A stretch of 6,189 nucleotides of DNA from Bacteroidales bacterium UBA1208 (GTDB lineage Bacteria > Bacteroidota > Bacteroidia > Bacteroidales > P3). This document shows, in pieces, positions 1-6,081 of this stretch; positions within the stretch are counted from its first letter, which is position 1; every line of letters starts with the position of its first letter. The stretch spans positions 29,042 through 35,230 of the forward strand of contig DBXQ01000034.1 in NCBI GenBank assembly GCA_002309955.1. Reading direction: 5' to 3'. Position numbers and translations under genes: made by a program. The notes under the pieces are model-generated. The model was not told the origin of the DNA and ran no database searches. It was given only the letters and a program-made list of their open reading frames with translations.

Positions 1-53
1 AGAGCACCTGACTGTTAATCAGGGGGTCGCAGGTTCAAGTCCTGCTTGGGGAG
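1..53 (+). tRNA. tRNA-Asn(GUU), 5' end cut off by window
   Basis: Asparagine tRNA gene, missing its 5' acceptor strand and most of the D arm. The anticodon stem CCTGA (7-11) pairs with TCAGG (19-23) around a 7-base loop with anticodon GTT at 14-16. The T stem GCAGG (29-33) pairs with CCTGC (41-45) around the loop TTCAAGT. The acceptor 3' strand TTGGGGA (46-52) follows, then discriminator G53, as usual for tRNA-Asn. No CCA is encoded (the next bases are CAA), so the tail must be added after transcription, as is common in Bacteroidota. The missing 5' half should read about TCCCCAA at its acceptor strand. Confidence 0.95.
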
Positions 54-58
54 CAAAC

Positions 59-84
59 AAAAGCCGCATTATTGCGGCTTTTTT
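59..84 (+). terminator. Intrinsic terminator after tRNA-Asn
   Basis: The arm AAGCCGCA (61-68) pairs with TGCGGCTT (73-80) around the loop TTAT, giving an 8-bp GC-rich stem. The T run at 79-84 serves as the U tract. The two A residues at 59-60 can extend the stem into the T run. It starts 5 bases after the tRNA, so it should end the tRNA transcript. Confidence 0.9.
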
Positions 85-146
85 GTTGGATAATGTTTAA
101 CATATGAAATTTTCGAGGTCGTGGTTTGGCGAACCGATTGTAAGCA

Positions 147-395
147 ATGGACAAAACGATAGTCATAACAATTTTGTGTGCTGTAGCAGTCGTGGCATTG
201 ATGATGCTGGGATTGGGCATCAAGATGTTTGTGCGCAAGCATGGCGAGTTTAAGCGTCATTGCAGCGGCATGGATCCCTATACGGGGGAATCGGCGGGCT
301 GTGTGTGTCATAAGGCGGCCAATGTGAAATGCAAAGAGGAGGATCGTTATTCGCCTCTTGAGGTGAATGAAAATCTCTTGTCGGAGACTCGTTGA
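147..395 (+). CDS. Small single-pass membrane protein with cysteine-rich tail, function unknown
   Basis: An 82-residue protein whose function I do not recognise. Residues 4-25 form one hydrophobic helix (rich in V, I, A and L), followed by basic residues K26, R30, K31, K36 and R37. By the positive-inside rule this puts the C-terminal tail in the cytoplasm. The tail holds C39, C52, C54 and C62 in the spacing C-x12-C-x-C-x7-C around DPYTGE and GCVCHK, which could bind a metal or form disulphides. It ends in a polar stretch (YSPLEVNENLL). There is no lipobox and no clear signal-peptidase site, so it probably stays membrane-anchored. The start at 147 is the only ATG that keeps the whole helix; no Shine-Dalgarno sequence is visible, as usual in this phylum. 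The gene lies between the tRNA terminator and a hairpin shared with convergent folD, so it seems monocistronic. The ordered membrane-helix-plus-Cys design and flanking terminators favour a real gene; the function is open. Confidence 0.75.
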   Translation: MDKTIVITILCAVAVVALMMLGLGIKMFVRKHGEFKRHCSGMDPYTGESAGCVCHKAANVKCKEEDRYSPLEVNENLLSETR

Positions 396-410
396 TAGGC
401 TTTTTGAAGC

Positions 411-452
411 AAAAAATAAACCCCGCAACAGGCATGACTGTTGCGGGGTTTA
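411..452 (-). terminator. folD terminator, probably bidirectional
   Basis: A perfect 14-bp stem (417-430 with 439-452; core CCCCGCAACA/TGTTGCGGGG) encloses an 8-base loop, GGCATGAC. Read on the minus strand the stem is followed by six U from the A run at 411-416, so it is best suited to ending the ffh-folD transcript 20 bases after the folD stop. On the + strand it follows the 82-residue gene by 21 bases but has only TTTA after the core, so termination in that direction is plausible but weaker. Confidence 0.88.
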
Positions 453-471
453 CTGTATGCAGGGAGAAGGT

Positions 472-1353
472 TTACTTGATGTTGAGGTTCTTTTTATAGG
501 CCTTCATTGTGTTTTCGAGCAAGGAGATGATGGTGAGAGGTCCGACACCGCCAGGAACAGGGGTGACCCAAGTGCAGAGGGGGTCTACCTCGCTATGTTT
601 CACATCACCGATGATGCGATAACCGCTTTTACGGCTTTCGTCGGGAATGCGATGGATGCCCACGTCAATGACAACGGCACCTGGTTTGACCATGTCGGCG
701 GTGACAAACTCGGGTTTGCCGATGGCTACGATGAGGATGTCGGCATTGCGGCATATCTCAGGGAGGTTTTGTGTGCGGCTGTGGCATAGGGTAACAGTGC
801 AGTCGAATCCTTTGCGCGAAAGGAGATTGGCCACGGGAGTGCCGACGATGTTGCTGCGACCTATTACGACACAGTTTTTGCCCGAAGTTTCGATGCCGTA
901 GCGTTTGAGAAGGGTGCAGATTCCCATGGGGGTGGCAGGAATGAATGCGTCTTCTCCCAGTACCATACGTCCTACATTAATGGCGGTGAAACCGTCTACA
1001 TCCTTGTCGGGCGAGATGGCATCAATGATGTGCTGCTCATTGATATGTTTGGGTAGAGGGAGCTGGACAATGAATCCGTCGATTTCAGGGTCGTTGTTGA
1101 GGAAGTTGATGGATTCAAGAAGCTCTTCTTCTGTGGTTTTCTCGGAGTAACGGTAGACCGAGGAGGTGTAACCGACTTCGTGGCTTGATTTTTCTTTGTT
1201 AGCTACGTAGGTCTGGCTGGCACCGTCGTTGCCGACAATGACAGCGGCCAAATGAGGTGTGCGATGGCCTTGAGCCATGAGTTGACGCACCTCGGTAGCG
1301 ATTTCTTCTTTAATTTGGATGGATAGGGTTTTACCGTCTAATAATTGAAACAT
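472..1353 (-). CDS. folD: Bifunctional methylenetetrahydrofolate dehydrogenase / methenyltetrahydrofolate cyclohydrolase FolD
   Basis: FolD interconverts 5,10-methylene-, 5,10-methenyl- and 10-formyl-tetrahydrofolate with NADP+, supplying one-carbon units for purines and formyl-methionyl-tRNA in the cytoplasm. At 293 residues it has normal full length. The N-terminal catalytic domain carries the family's Y-x3-K pair (Y49, K53, the lysine being the catalytic one), the QLPLP motif with Q97, and PDKDVDGF with D120. The Rossmann domain carries the nucleotide-binding stretch VVIGRSNIVGTPVA (162-175), followed by the C-terminal signature PVPGGVGPLT (265-274). The start MFQLLDGK fits the usual short lead before the first helix. 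It lies 58 bases downstream of ffh on the same strand with no -7 box visible in the gap, so it is probably the second gene of an ffh-folD unit ending at the hairpin at 417-452. No key residue is missing. Confidence 0.97.
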   Translation of the reverse strand: MFQLLDGKTLSIQIKEEIATEVRQLMAQGHRTPHLAAVIVGNDGASQTYVANKEKSSHEVGYTSSVYRYSEKTTEEELLESINFLNNDPEIDGFIVQLPLPKHINEQHIIDAISPDKDVDGFTAINVGRMVLGEDAFIPATPMGICTLLKRYGIETSGKNCVVIGRSNIVGTPVANLLSRKGFDCTVTLCHSRTQNLPEICRNADILIVAIGKPEFVTADMVKPGAVVIDVGIHRIPDESRKSGYRIIGDVKHSEVDPLCTWVTPVPGGVGPLTIISLLENTMKAYKKNLNIK

Positions 1354-1411
1354 GGGAGTGGGCTTTTGTATGTCTGTAGAATAATTTACTTTGCAATTTT
1401 CGGGTTGGAGA

Positions 1412-2734
1412 TTACCGGTGGCGCTTGGGTAGGCGTGGAGGTTTGCCTTTGGTGCTTACGGCTTTCATCATTTTGCGGGTTTCTTCAAACTGTTTGATAA
1501 ACCGGTTCACTTCTTGGATGGAATGGCCGCTGCCTGAGGCTATGCGTTGTTTACGACTACCGTTCAAACAGCTGGGATTGCGACGCTCATATGGGGTCAT
1601 GCTGCCTATCATGGACTCGATAGGCTTGAAGGCATCGTCGGTTATTTCCACATTTTTGGTCAACTTGTCCATTCCGGGAATCATGCCGATGAGGTCTTTC
1701 ATGCTACCCATTTTCTTGACTTGTCCGATTTGGGAGAGAAAGTCTTCAAAGTTATATTCGTTGTGGATGAGTTTCTTTTGGATTTTACGAGCTTCCTCTT
1801 CGTCGTACTGCTCTTGGGCACGTTCCACTAGTGAGACCACGTCGCCCATGCCAAGGATGCGGCTGGCCATACGGTCGGGGTGGAATACGTCGAGGGCTTC
1901 CATCTTTTCGCCGATACCGACAAACTTGATAGGCTTCTGTACGGAGTAGCGGATGGTGAGGGCTGCACCGCCACGGGTGTCGCCGTCAAGCTTGGTAAGT
2001 ACTACGCCGTCGAAATCAAGTCGGTCATTGAATGCTTTGGCGGTGTTGACGGCATCCTGGCCAGTCATTGCATCGACCACGAAAAGGGTCTCTTGTGGGT
2101 TGAGGGATTGTTTCAGACCGGAAATCTCGTTCATCATATCCTCATCGACAGCCAGACGGCCTGCGGTATCAACGATGACCACTTGTGCCCCCTTCATCTT
2201 GGCGTCTTTGATGGCTTTGGTGGCGATGTCAATAGGATTGGTGTTACCTTCCTCGGTGAAGACTGGCACCTGTATCTGCTGTCCAAGTGTCTGCAACTGG
2301 CTGATGGCGGCAGGACGGTAAACGTCACCGGCAACAAGCACGACGCTTTTGTTCTTTTTAGTCTTGAGATAGTGGGCCAGTTTGGCAGAGAAAGTGGTTT
2401 TACCCGATCCTTGTAGACCGGCAATGAGTATTACGGCAGGGTTACCTTTGATGTTGATGTCCACAGCCGAGCTCCCCATAAGTTCGGTGAGCTTCTCGTG
2501 GACGATTTTCACCATCAGTTGTCCCGGTTCGATGCTCTGGATGACATTTCTTCCCAGCGCTTCGGATTTAACCTTGTCGGTAAATTCCTTGGCTATCGGA
2601 TAGCTCACATCGGCGTCAAGCAAGGCCTTGCGAACCTCTTTCACTGTCTCGGCTATGTTGATGTCGGTGATGCTTCCTTTGCCTTTGAGCGTGTGTAACG
2701 CTTTCTCTATCTTACTACTAATGCTTTCAAACAT
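1412..2734 (-). CDS. ffh: Signal recognition particle protein Ffh (SRP54 family GTPase)
   Basis: Ffh is the protein subunit of the bacterial SRP. With 4.5S RNA it binds signal sequences of nascent membrane proteins on the ribosome and delivers them to the receptor FtsY. The 440 residues show the N domain helical bundle (about 1-90), then the G domain with P loop GLQGSGKTT (106-114), the SRP-type DVYRPAA stretch (137-143), DTAGR (189-193), TKLD (247-250) and GIGE (273-276). The M domain (about 327-425) includes the RNA-binding motif SRKQRIASGSG (393-403) and methionines at 342, 345, 351, 355, 375, 379, 422 and 423 for the signal-peptide groove. The C-terminal tail is short, basic and proline-containing (KGKPPRLPKRHR) rather than methionine-rich. 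It is first in the unit with folD and divergent from rpoD. The start at 2734 lies just downstream of a well-matched promoter. The 4.5S RNA gene and ftsY are not in this window. Confidence 0.98.
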   Translation of the reverse strand: MFESISSKIEKALHTLKGKGSITDINIAETVKEVRKALLDADVSYPIAKEFTDKVKSEALGRNVIQSIEPGQLMVKIVHEKLTELMGSSAVDINIKGNPAVILIAGLQGSGKTTFSAKLAHYLKTKKNKSVVLVAGDVYRPAAISQLQTLGQQIQVPVFTEEGNTNPIDIATKAIKDAKMKGAQVVIVDTAGRLAVDEDMMNEISGLKQSLNPQETLFVVDAMTGQDAVNTAKAFNDRLDFDGVVLTKLDGDTRGGAALTIRYSVQKPIKFVGIGEKMEALDVFHPDRMASRILGMGDVVSLVERAQEQYDEEEARKIQKKLIHNEYNFEDFLSQIGQVKKMGSMKDLIGMIPGMDKLTKNVEITDDAFKPIESMIGSMTPYERRNPSCLNGSRKQRIASGSGHSIQEVNRFIKQFEETRKMMKAVSTKGKPPRLPKRHR

Positions 2735-2762
2735 AGGTTATATTCTCATTCGGTTGAAAGTG

Positions 2763-2792
2763 CAAATTTACGTTTTTTTTTTTGATTGTCAA
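2763..2792 (-). promoter_or_regulatory. Bacteroidales-type housekeeping promoter of ffh-folD
   Basis: On the minus strand the box TAAATTTG (2770-2763) matches the Bacteroidales -7 consensus TANNTTTG exactly. TTGACA (2792-2787) supplies the -33 TTG, with 19 bases between TTG and TA, the preferred spacing. Transcription should begin roughly 5-10 bases further on, leaving a leader of about 20 bases before the ffh ATG at 2734. The spacer contains an unbroken run of 11 A (T at 2773-2783 on the + strand), so its length may be prone to slippage. Confidence 0.8.
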
Positions 2793-2892
2793 CTCTTAAA
2801 TTATAATTAACAACTTTTTTTTTATTCTCATGAAACTTTTTTGCTTTTTTATCGTTATGGAAGAAAAATAGAGTGGAATTGAATTATCAGCT
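2793..2892 (+). other. AT-rich leader region of rpoD, promoter not resolved
   Basis: The 100 bases before rpoD are very AT-rich and contain T runs at 2815-2823, 2837-2842 and 2845-2850, plus a perfect 10-base palindrome AATTATAATT at 2799-2808. No TANNTTTG box with a TTG 19-21 bases upstream is present on the + strand. The closest candidate is TACGTTTT at 2769-2776, one mismatch, and it lacks a -33 partner. A promoter for rpoD must be here or overlap the ffh promoter, but I cannot place it. No open reading frame of interest is present. Confidence 0.4.
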
Positions 2893-3753
2893 ATGAGACA
2901 ATTAAAAATTACCCATTCCATTACCAACCGCGATATCAAATCGTTGGATAAATATCTGCAAGATATATGCAGTGAAGAGTTGTTGACTCCCGAAGAGGAG
3001 GTGCGGCTGGCACAGCGTATCAAGGCAGGAGACCAGGAAGCTCTGGACCGTCTTACAAAGGCCAATCTACGTTTTGTAGTCTCTGTCGCCAAGCAGTACC
3101 AGAACCAGGGGCTCAGTCTGCCTGATCTTATCAATGAGGGCAATGTGGGTCTGATTAAGGCCGCAAAGCGTTTTGACGAAACCCGTGGTTTCAAGTTTAT
3201 CTCCTATGCCGTGTGGTGGATTCGTCAGTCCATTCTGCAGGCCATTGCTGAGAACTCGCGCATTGTCCGCCTTCCCTCCAACCAATTGGGGGCCCTCAAT
3301 AAGCTGAAAAAAGAAATCAGCCGTCTGGAACAAGAATTGGAACGTCCGCCATCAGAGGAGGAATTGGCCGACATGCTTGATATCCCCGAAGAGAAAATCA
3401 AGAGCATCCTCGGCATATCTGGCCGTCATATCTCTATTGACGCACCCCTTGTAGCCGACGAGGATGTCAATTTCGTTGATGTTTTGCCCAACGAGGACAC
3501 ACCGCCCACAGACAGCGCCTTGATGCAAGAATCCCTGTCGCAGGAAATTGAGCGCGCCCTTTCAACGCTCACCGAATATGAGCGTGAGGTCATCAAGATG
3601 TATTTTGGAATAGGTCTTCCCCATGCGCTTAGCCTTGACGAGATTGCCATGAAATTCGGCCTCACCCGTGAGCGTGTCCGCCAAATCAAAGAAAAAGGCA
3701 TCAAACGTCTCCGTGTCAGCAGCAAGAGCAAACATTTGCAGGCATACCTATAG
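2893..3753 (+). CDS. rpoD: Primary RNA polymerase sigma factor RpoD (sigma-ABfr type)
   Basis: This is the housekeeping sigma subunit that directs RNA polymerase to promoters. At 286 residues it is the short Bacteroidota form, lacking region 1.1 and the long non-conserved insert of proteobacterial sigma70. It begins with the phylum-typical MRQLKIT, followed by region 1.2 (about 16-45). Region 2 spans about 55-125, with the core-binding and DNA-melting stretch FDETRGFKFISYAVWWIRQSI at 94-114. Region 3 lies at about 126-215, including SGRHISIDAP (176-185). Region 4 lies at about 218-280, with a helix-turn-helix LSLDEIAMKFGLTRERVRQIKEKGIKRLR (246-274) for -33 recognition. In region 3.0 the motif reads RLPSNQ, whereas the form I remember from other Bacteroidales is RLPLNQ. 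The start is fixed by the conserved N terminus. Only 3 bases separate its stop from rsmG, so the two are very probably co-transcribed. It diverges from ffh. Confidence 0.97.
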   Translation: MRQLKITHSITNRDIKSLDKYLQDICSEELLTPEEEVRLAQRIKAGDQEALDRLTKANLRFVVSVAKQYQNQGLSLPDLINEGNVGLIKAAKRFDETRGFKFISYAVWWIRQSILQAIAENSRIVRLPSNQLGALNKLKKEISRLEQELERPPSEEELADMLDIPEEKIKSILGISGRHISIDAPLVADEDVNFVDVLPNEDTPPTDSALMQESLSQEIERALSTLTEYEREVIKMYFGIGLPHALSLDEIAMKFGLTRERVRQIKEKGIKRLRVSSKSKHLQAYL

Positions 3754-3756
3754 TCC

Positions 3757-4389
3757 ATGGCAGGTGTAGAGCTTATACTGAAATATTTCCCCGGTCTCAC
3801 CGAGCGGCAAAAAGAACAATTTGCCGCCCTGTTGCCATTGTATCAGGACTGGAACGCAAAAATCAATGTCATCTCGCGCAAGGACATGGACAATTTCTAT
3901 GAACACCATGTTCTCCATAGTCTTGCCATTGCCAAGGTGCAACCTTTCAAAACCATGGCCGAAGTGCTCGACGTAGGCACAGGCGGCGGTTTCCCTGGCA
4001 TACCGCTGGCTATCATGTTCCCTGATGCCAAGTTCCACCTTATCGACTCGATAGGCAAAAAAATAAAGGTAGTGCAGGATGTAGCCGACCAGCTACAGCT
4101 GAAGAACGTCCGTGCCGAGCAGGTCAGGGCGGAGCAACTGCAAGGCGACTATGATTTTGTAGTCTCCCGGGCTGTGGCAGACCTCAGCCAGTTCACACAA
4201 TGGGTAAAAGGCAAGGTCTCCGACATCCAATATCACCATCTGCGCAACGGCATCCTTTACCTCAAGGGTGGAGACCTCGACGCCGAGTTGGCCCCGTTCA
4301 AGAAAAAAGTCCGCACGTGGGACATTTCGGACTTCTTTTCCGAAGAGTACTTCCAGACAAAGAAGGTTATACACCTTCCCATTCGCTAA
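3757..4389 (+). CDS. rsmG: 16S rRNA (guanine-527-N7)-methyltransferase RsmG (GidB)
   Basis: RsmG uses S-adenosylmethionine to methylate N7 of G527 in the 530 loop of 16S rRNA, near the decoding site. In other bacteria its loss gives low-level streptomycin resistance. The 210 residues are full length for the family. Visible motifs are DWNAKINVISRKD (31-43), EHHVLHSL (49-56), the SAM-binding motif LDVGTGGGFPGIPLA (71-85), the acidic strand end LIDSIGKK (95-102), VVSRAVA (135-141) in the catalytic region, and the KGG motif (170-172). The start at 3757 gives the usual N terminus, with the LILKYFPGLTERQ helix at once. It follows rpoD after 3 bases, so it probably relies on the rpoD promoter and perhaps on translational coupling, and it ends 21 bases before a terminator. 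No frameshift or missing motif is seen. Confidence 0.97.
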   Translation: MAGVELILKYFPGLTERQKEQFAALLPLYQDWNAKINVISRKDMDNFYEHHVLHSLAIAKVQPFKTMAEVLDVGTGGGFPGIPLAIMFPDAKFHLIDSIGKKIKVVQDVADQLQLKNVRAEQVRAEQLQGDYDFVVSRAVADLSQFTQWVKGKVSDIQYHHLRNGILYLKGGDLDAELAPFKKKVRTWDISDFFSEEYFQTKKVIHLPIR

Positions 4390-4410
4390 ATGCATCACCC
4401 GCATAACAAT

Positions 4411-4440
4411 AAGAGAGGCCTCAGCGAGACCTCTCTTTTC
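4411..4440 (+). terminator. Intrinsic terminator of rpoD-rsmG, between convergent genes
   Basis: AAGAGAGG (4411-4418) pairs with CCTCTCTT (4430-4437). Past one C/A mismatch, CTC (4420-4422) pairs with GAG (4426-4428) around a 3-base AGC loop. TTC and a further TCTTT follow on the + strand, serving as an imperfect U tract for rsmG. On the minus strand the stem lies 25 bases past the stop of the convergent lipoprotein gene but is followed only by ATTGTTA, so it would be weak there. Confidence 0.75.
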
Positions 4441-4461
4441 TCTTTATCCAGCACAGCCGTG

Positions 4462-5232
4462 TCAATCCTCCATCGATTCGTCAAGCACACGGAACTCCAT
4501 GTAGGTGTTCGTGTAGTTGTAATATATCCTGATATGGTCTTCCCCGATGCTGCATTCAATGGCAGCGTTCAGCGCATCGATCATCCGGTCCTCCCATCCC
4601 GTCGCGTCATACATCTCGGTGACGGTCTGTATGTGGATACTGATATTGCCGTGATCCAGATTATAAGTGCCTTGCAGAATGTTCACCCCGCCGCCCGACA
4701 TCGTGCCGTCAGGGTTAAACTCTATCACATAGTATTGCAGATGTCCGTTCCACATAGGTGCCTCGCTGGTATTGGTGGCCCGGTCCACAAAGCGTGCCAG
4801 ATACCAACGGTGGTCGGTAATCCGGGGAATGTGGTAGTTGCGATAGATACAGCGTATGCTTTCCGGGTCTATTTCATAGACGTCGTAGCCATCGCCCGCT
4901 ATCCCTCCCATGGTAACAAGAATATTGCCCTCACAATCAACAAGGGTTATCGTTCCGTCGGCACAAGAAACGCAATAGTTCAACAAGAAACCATCCTTGC
5001 CTCCGTCGTATTTGCATATACTTATTTCGGCACGGAAATCGTTGCGGTGCGTCTCCATGAATGTCACCGTATTGCGTAGCCATTCAAGTTGCAGTAAGGC
5101 ATCGTCGCAGCCGCAGTGGCATACCTTCTCGGCTTCTGGGTCGAGAGGGGAGACATGTTCCTGCTTGCTGCAGGACATCATACATAGGCAGCACAAGGCT
5201 GAGAGGATGGAATAGCTTATAATGTGTTTCAT
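4462..5232 (-). CDS. Lipoprotein with DUF6970-like and META (HslJ-like) domains
   Basis: A 256-residue predicted lipoprotein of unknown function. Residues 1-20 form a signal peptide with a hydrophobic core and a relaxed lipobox (MMSC), so C21 is the likely lipidated cysteine; the following SKQEH is not a clear surface-export signal. A Cys-rich patch (C38, C40, C42) leads into an N-terminal domain at about 44-116. Its pattern (WLRNTV, then NYCVSCADG, LVDCEGNI and GGIAGDG) resembles the DUF6970 type common in Bacteroidota lipoproteins. From W143 to about L250 the pattern WYLARFVD, YYVIEFNPDGTMSGGGVN, GTYNL, then ISIHIQTVTEM and a final IRIYY..TNTYMEF fits a META/HslJ-like beta domain. Both domain calls rest on pattern memory, not a search. 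It is convergent with rsmG and 204 bases downstream of mntP, so it probably has its own promoter. The best -7 candidate is TACAATTG (5336-5329 on the minus strand), one mismatch and no -33 partner. Confidence 0.85.
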   Translation of the reverse strand: MKHIISYSILSALCCLCMMSCSKQEHVSPLDPEAEKVCHCGCDDALLQLEWLRNTVTFMETHRNDFRAEISICKYDGGKDGFLLNYCVSCADGTITLVDCEGNILVTMGGIAGDGYDVYEIDPESIRCIYRNYHIPRITDHRWYLARFVDRATNTSEAPMWNGHLQYYVIEFNPDGTMSGGGVNILQGTYNLDHGNISIHIQTVTEMYDATGWEDRMIDALNAAIECSIGEDHIRIYYNYTNTYMEFRVLDESMED

Positions 5233-5382
5233 TGTATATATGTTTTTTGTTGCATGATTGCCTGGACACCGATGGCGGTCTGCACCTTTATTCCCTTTGG
5301 ATTAACAGCTCCGATAACGGTTCACTGTCAATTGTATGACGTATATAGTGGGAGAATCTTACAATGTTTAAATGTTTTTAAC

Positions 5383-5408
5383 AAAAAGAAAGGTGTTGTT
5401 TGCCTTCT
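5383..5408 (-). terminator. Possible weak terminator after mntP
   Basis: On the minus strand AGAAGG (5408-5403) can pair with CCTTTCT (5393-5387), with one bulged base, around a 9-base loop, followed by a U-rich TTTTG (5387-5383 region). It lies about 29 bases past the mntP stop. The stem is short and not GC-rich. The rest of 5233-5436 holds no open reading frame I would support, no repeat and no recognisable RNA. Confidence 0.3.
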
Positions 5409-5436
5409 GAGGACTATGAAGCGAAGTCAAATGAGG

Positions 5437-6009
5437 TCAAGCCAGGACAAGATGCTCCAGCAGAATTTTCGTACCCAGACCTATCAGCACTATGCCGGCA
5501 AGAATGGTTGCCGAACGTTCTGGCACAGGGATATTGTGGCGACCCAGATGAACGCCTATCAGCGACACGGCGAAGGTCACCCCTCCAATCATAGCCACCG
5601 TCCAAAGCACATCAGGCATAGTGTGCTCCAGTCCAAGGCCAATGCCAACGGCAAAGGCATCGATACTGGTGGCCACACCCAGCAGAAACATTGTCCCGAT
5701 GTTCACCACCGGACGTTTCATTGCCTCGGCCTCCTCTTTGTTGCGGATGCCGTCCATAATCATTTTGCCGCCCACGAAAAGCAACAACCCGAAGGCTACC
5801 CAGTGGTCCACGGCTTCGATAAACGTCCGCGCCACGTCGCCAATCAGTGCCCCTAAAAGAGGAAATCCCGCTTGGCACAGGCCGAAGACAGCCGCCATCA
5901 ACAGTCCGCGGCGCAGGCTTATCTTGCTATGGAACGCCGTGGTAGTGGATACAACCAACGAATCCACGCACAACGATAGTGATAATAATATGGCTTCAAT
6001 AATATTCAT
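5437..6009 (-). CDS. mntP: Manganese efflux pump MntP
   Basis: MntP exports Mn(II) across the inner membrane, protecting the cell from manganese excess. The 190-residue protein has the family size and fold: six predicted helices (about 3-24, 34-57, 67-88, 102-124, 131-156, 166-186) in two related halves. Each half carries an intramembrane aspartate motif, CVDSLVVS with D16 in helix 1 and ATSIDAFAVGIG with D117 in helix 4. GGKMIMDGIR (80-89) and the final GIVLIGLGTKILLEH are also typical. The frame stays open upstream to an ATG at 6141, but those extra 44 residues look nothing like the family and contain an exact -7 promoter box (6059-6052), so the start at 6009, giving MNIIEAILLS, is preferred. 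The leader after that promoter would be under 50 bases, too short for a yybP-ykoY manganese riboswitch. It appears to be transcribed alone. Confidence 0.95.
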   Translation of the reverse strand: MNIIEAILLSLSLCVDSLVVSTTTAFHSKISLRRGLLMAAVFGLCQAGFPLLGALIGDVARTFIEAVDHWVAFGLLLFVGGKMIMDGIRNKEEAEAMKRPVVNIGTMFLLGVATSIDAFAVGIGLGLEHTMPDVLWTVAMIGGVTFAVSLIGVHLGRHNIPVPERSATILAGIVLIGLGTKILLEHLVLA

Positions 6010-6051
6010 TATGAGCAAGTTGTGTGTATTCTGCATGTTGCAGGACGGATG

Positions 6052-6059
6052 CAAAGATA
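6052..6059 (-). promoter_or_regulatory. -7 promoter box of mntP
   Basis: TATCTTTG on the minus strand (6059-6052) matches the Bacteroidales -7 consensus TANNTTTG exactly and is followed by CA. No TTG is found 19-21 bases upstream, so the -33 part is poor; the nearest TTG is only 12 bases away. Transcription should start near 6045, about 36 bases before the mntP ATG at 6009. Confidence 0.65.
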
Positions 6060-6081
6060 CGCATTTTATTTCAATAAGCGG

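Noticed and set aside
1..146. tRNA-Asn as an integration site for a mobile element
   Set aside because: No integrase, no repeated tRNA 3' end and no foreign-looking genes are seen downstream; the next genes are core genes.
367..789. + strand open frame overlapping the 82-residue gene, the folD hairpin and folD
   Set aside because: It reads through a strong terminator hairpin and antisense to the conserved C terminus of FolD.
1880..2416. + strand open frame (178 codons) opposite ffh
   Set aside because: It is entirely antisense to the conserved G domain of Ffh and shows no motif.
4111..4140. Repeated VRAEQ VRAEQ in RsmG (residues 118-127) as a duplication
   Set aside because: The codons of the two copies differ and the protein has the same length here as the family pattern, so it is a chance similarity.
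4390..5079. Long + strand open frame (229 codons) opposite the lipoprotein gene
   Set aside because: It begins inside the rsmG terminator region, shows no recognisable domain, and runs antisense to a gene with a signal peptide and domain-like patterns. It is best explained as an open shadow frame.
5329..5336. TACAATTG on the minus strand as the promoter of the lipoprotein gene
   Set aside because: It has one mismatch to TANNTTTG and the nearest upstream TTG is 25 bases away, outside the preferred 19-21; too weak to list as a feature.
5224..5856. Long + strand open frame (210 codons) across the lipoprotein/mntP gap and opposite mntP
   Set aside because: Its product is rich in H, Q and C with no motif, and most of it is antisense to the well-supported mntP.
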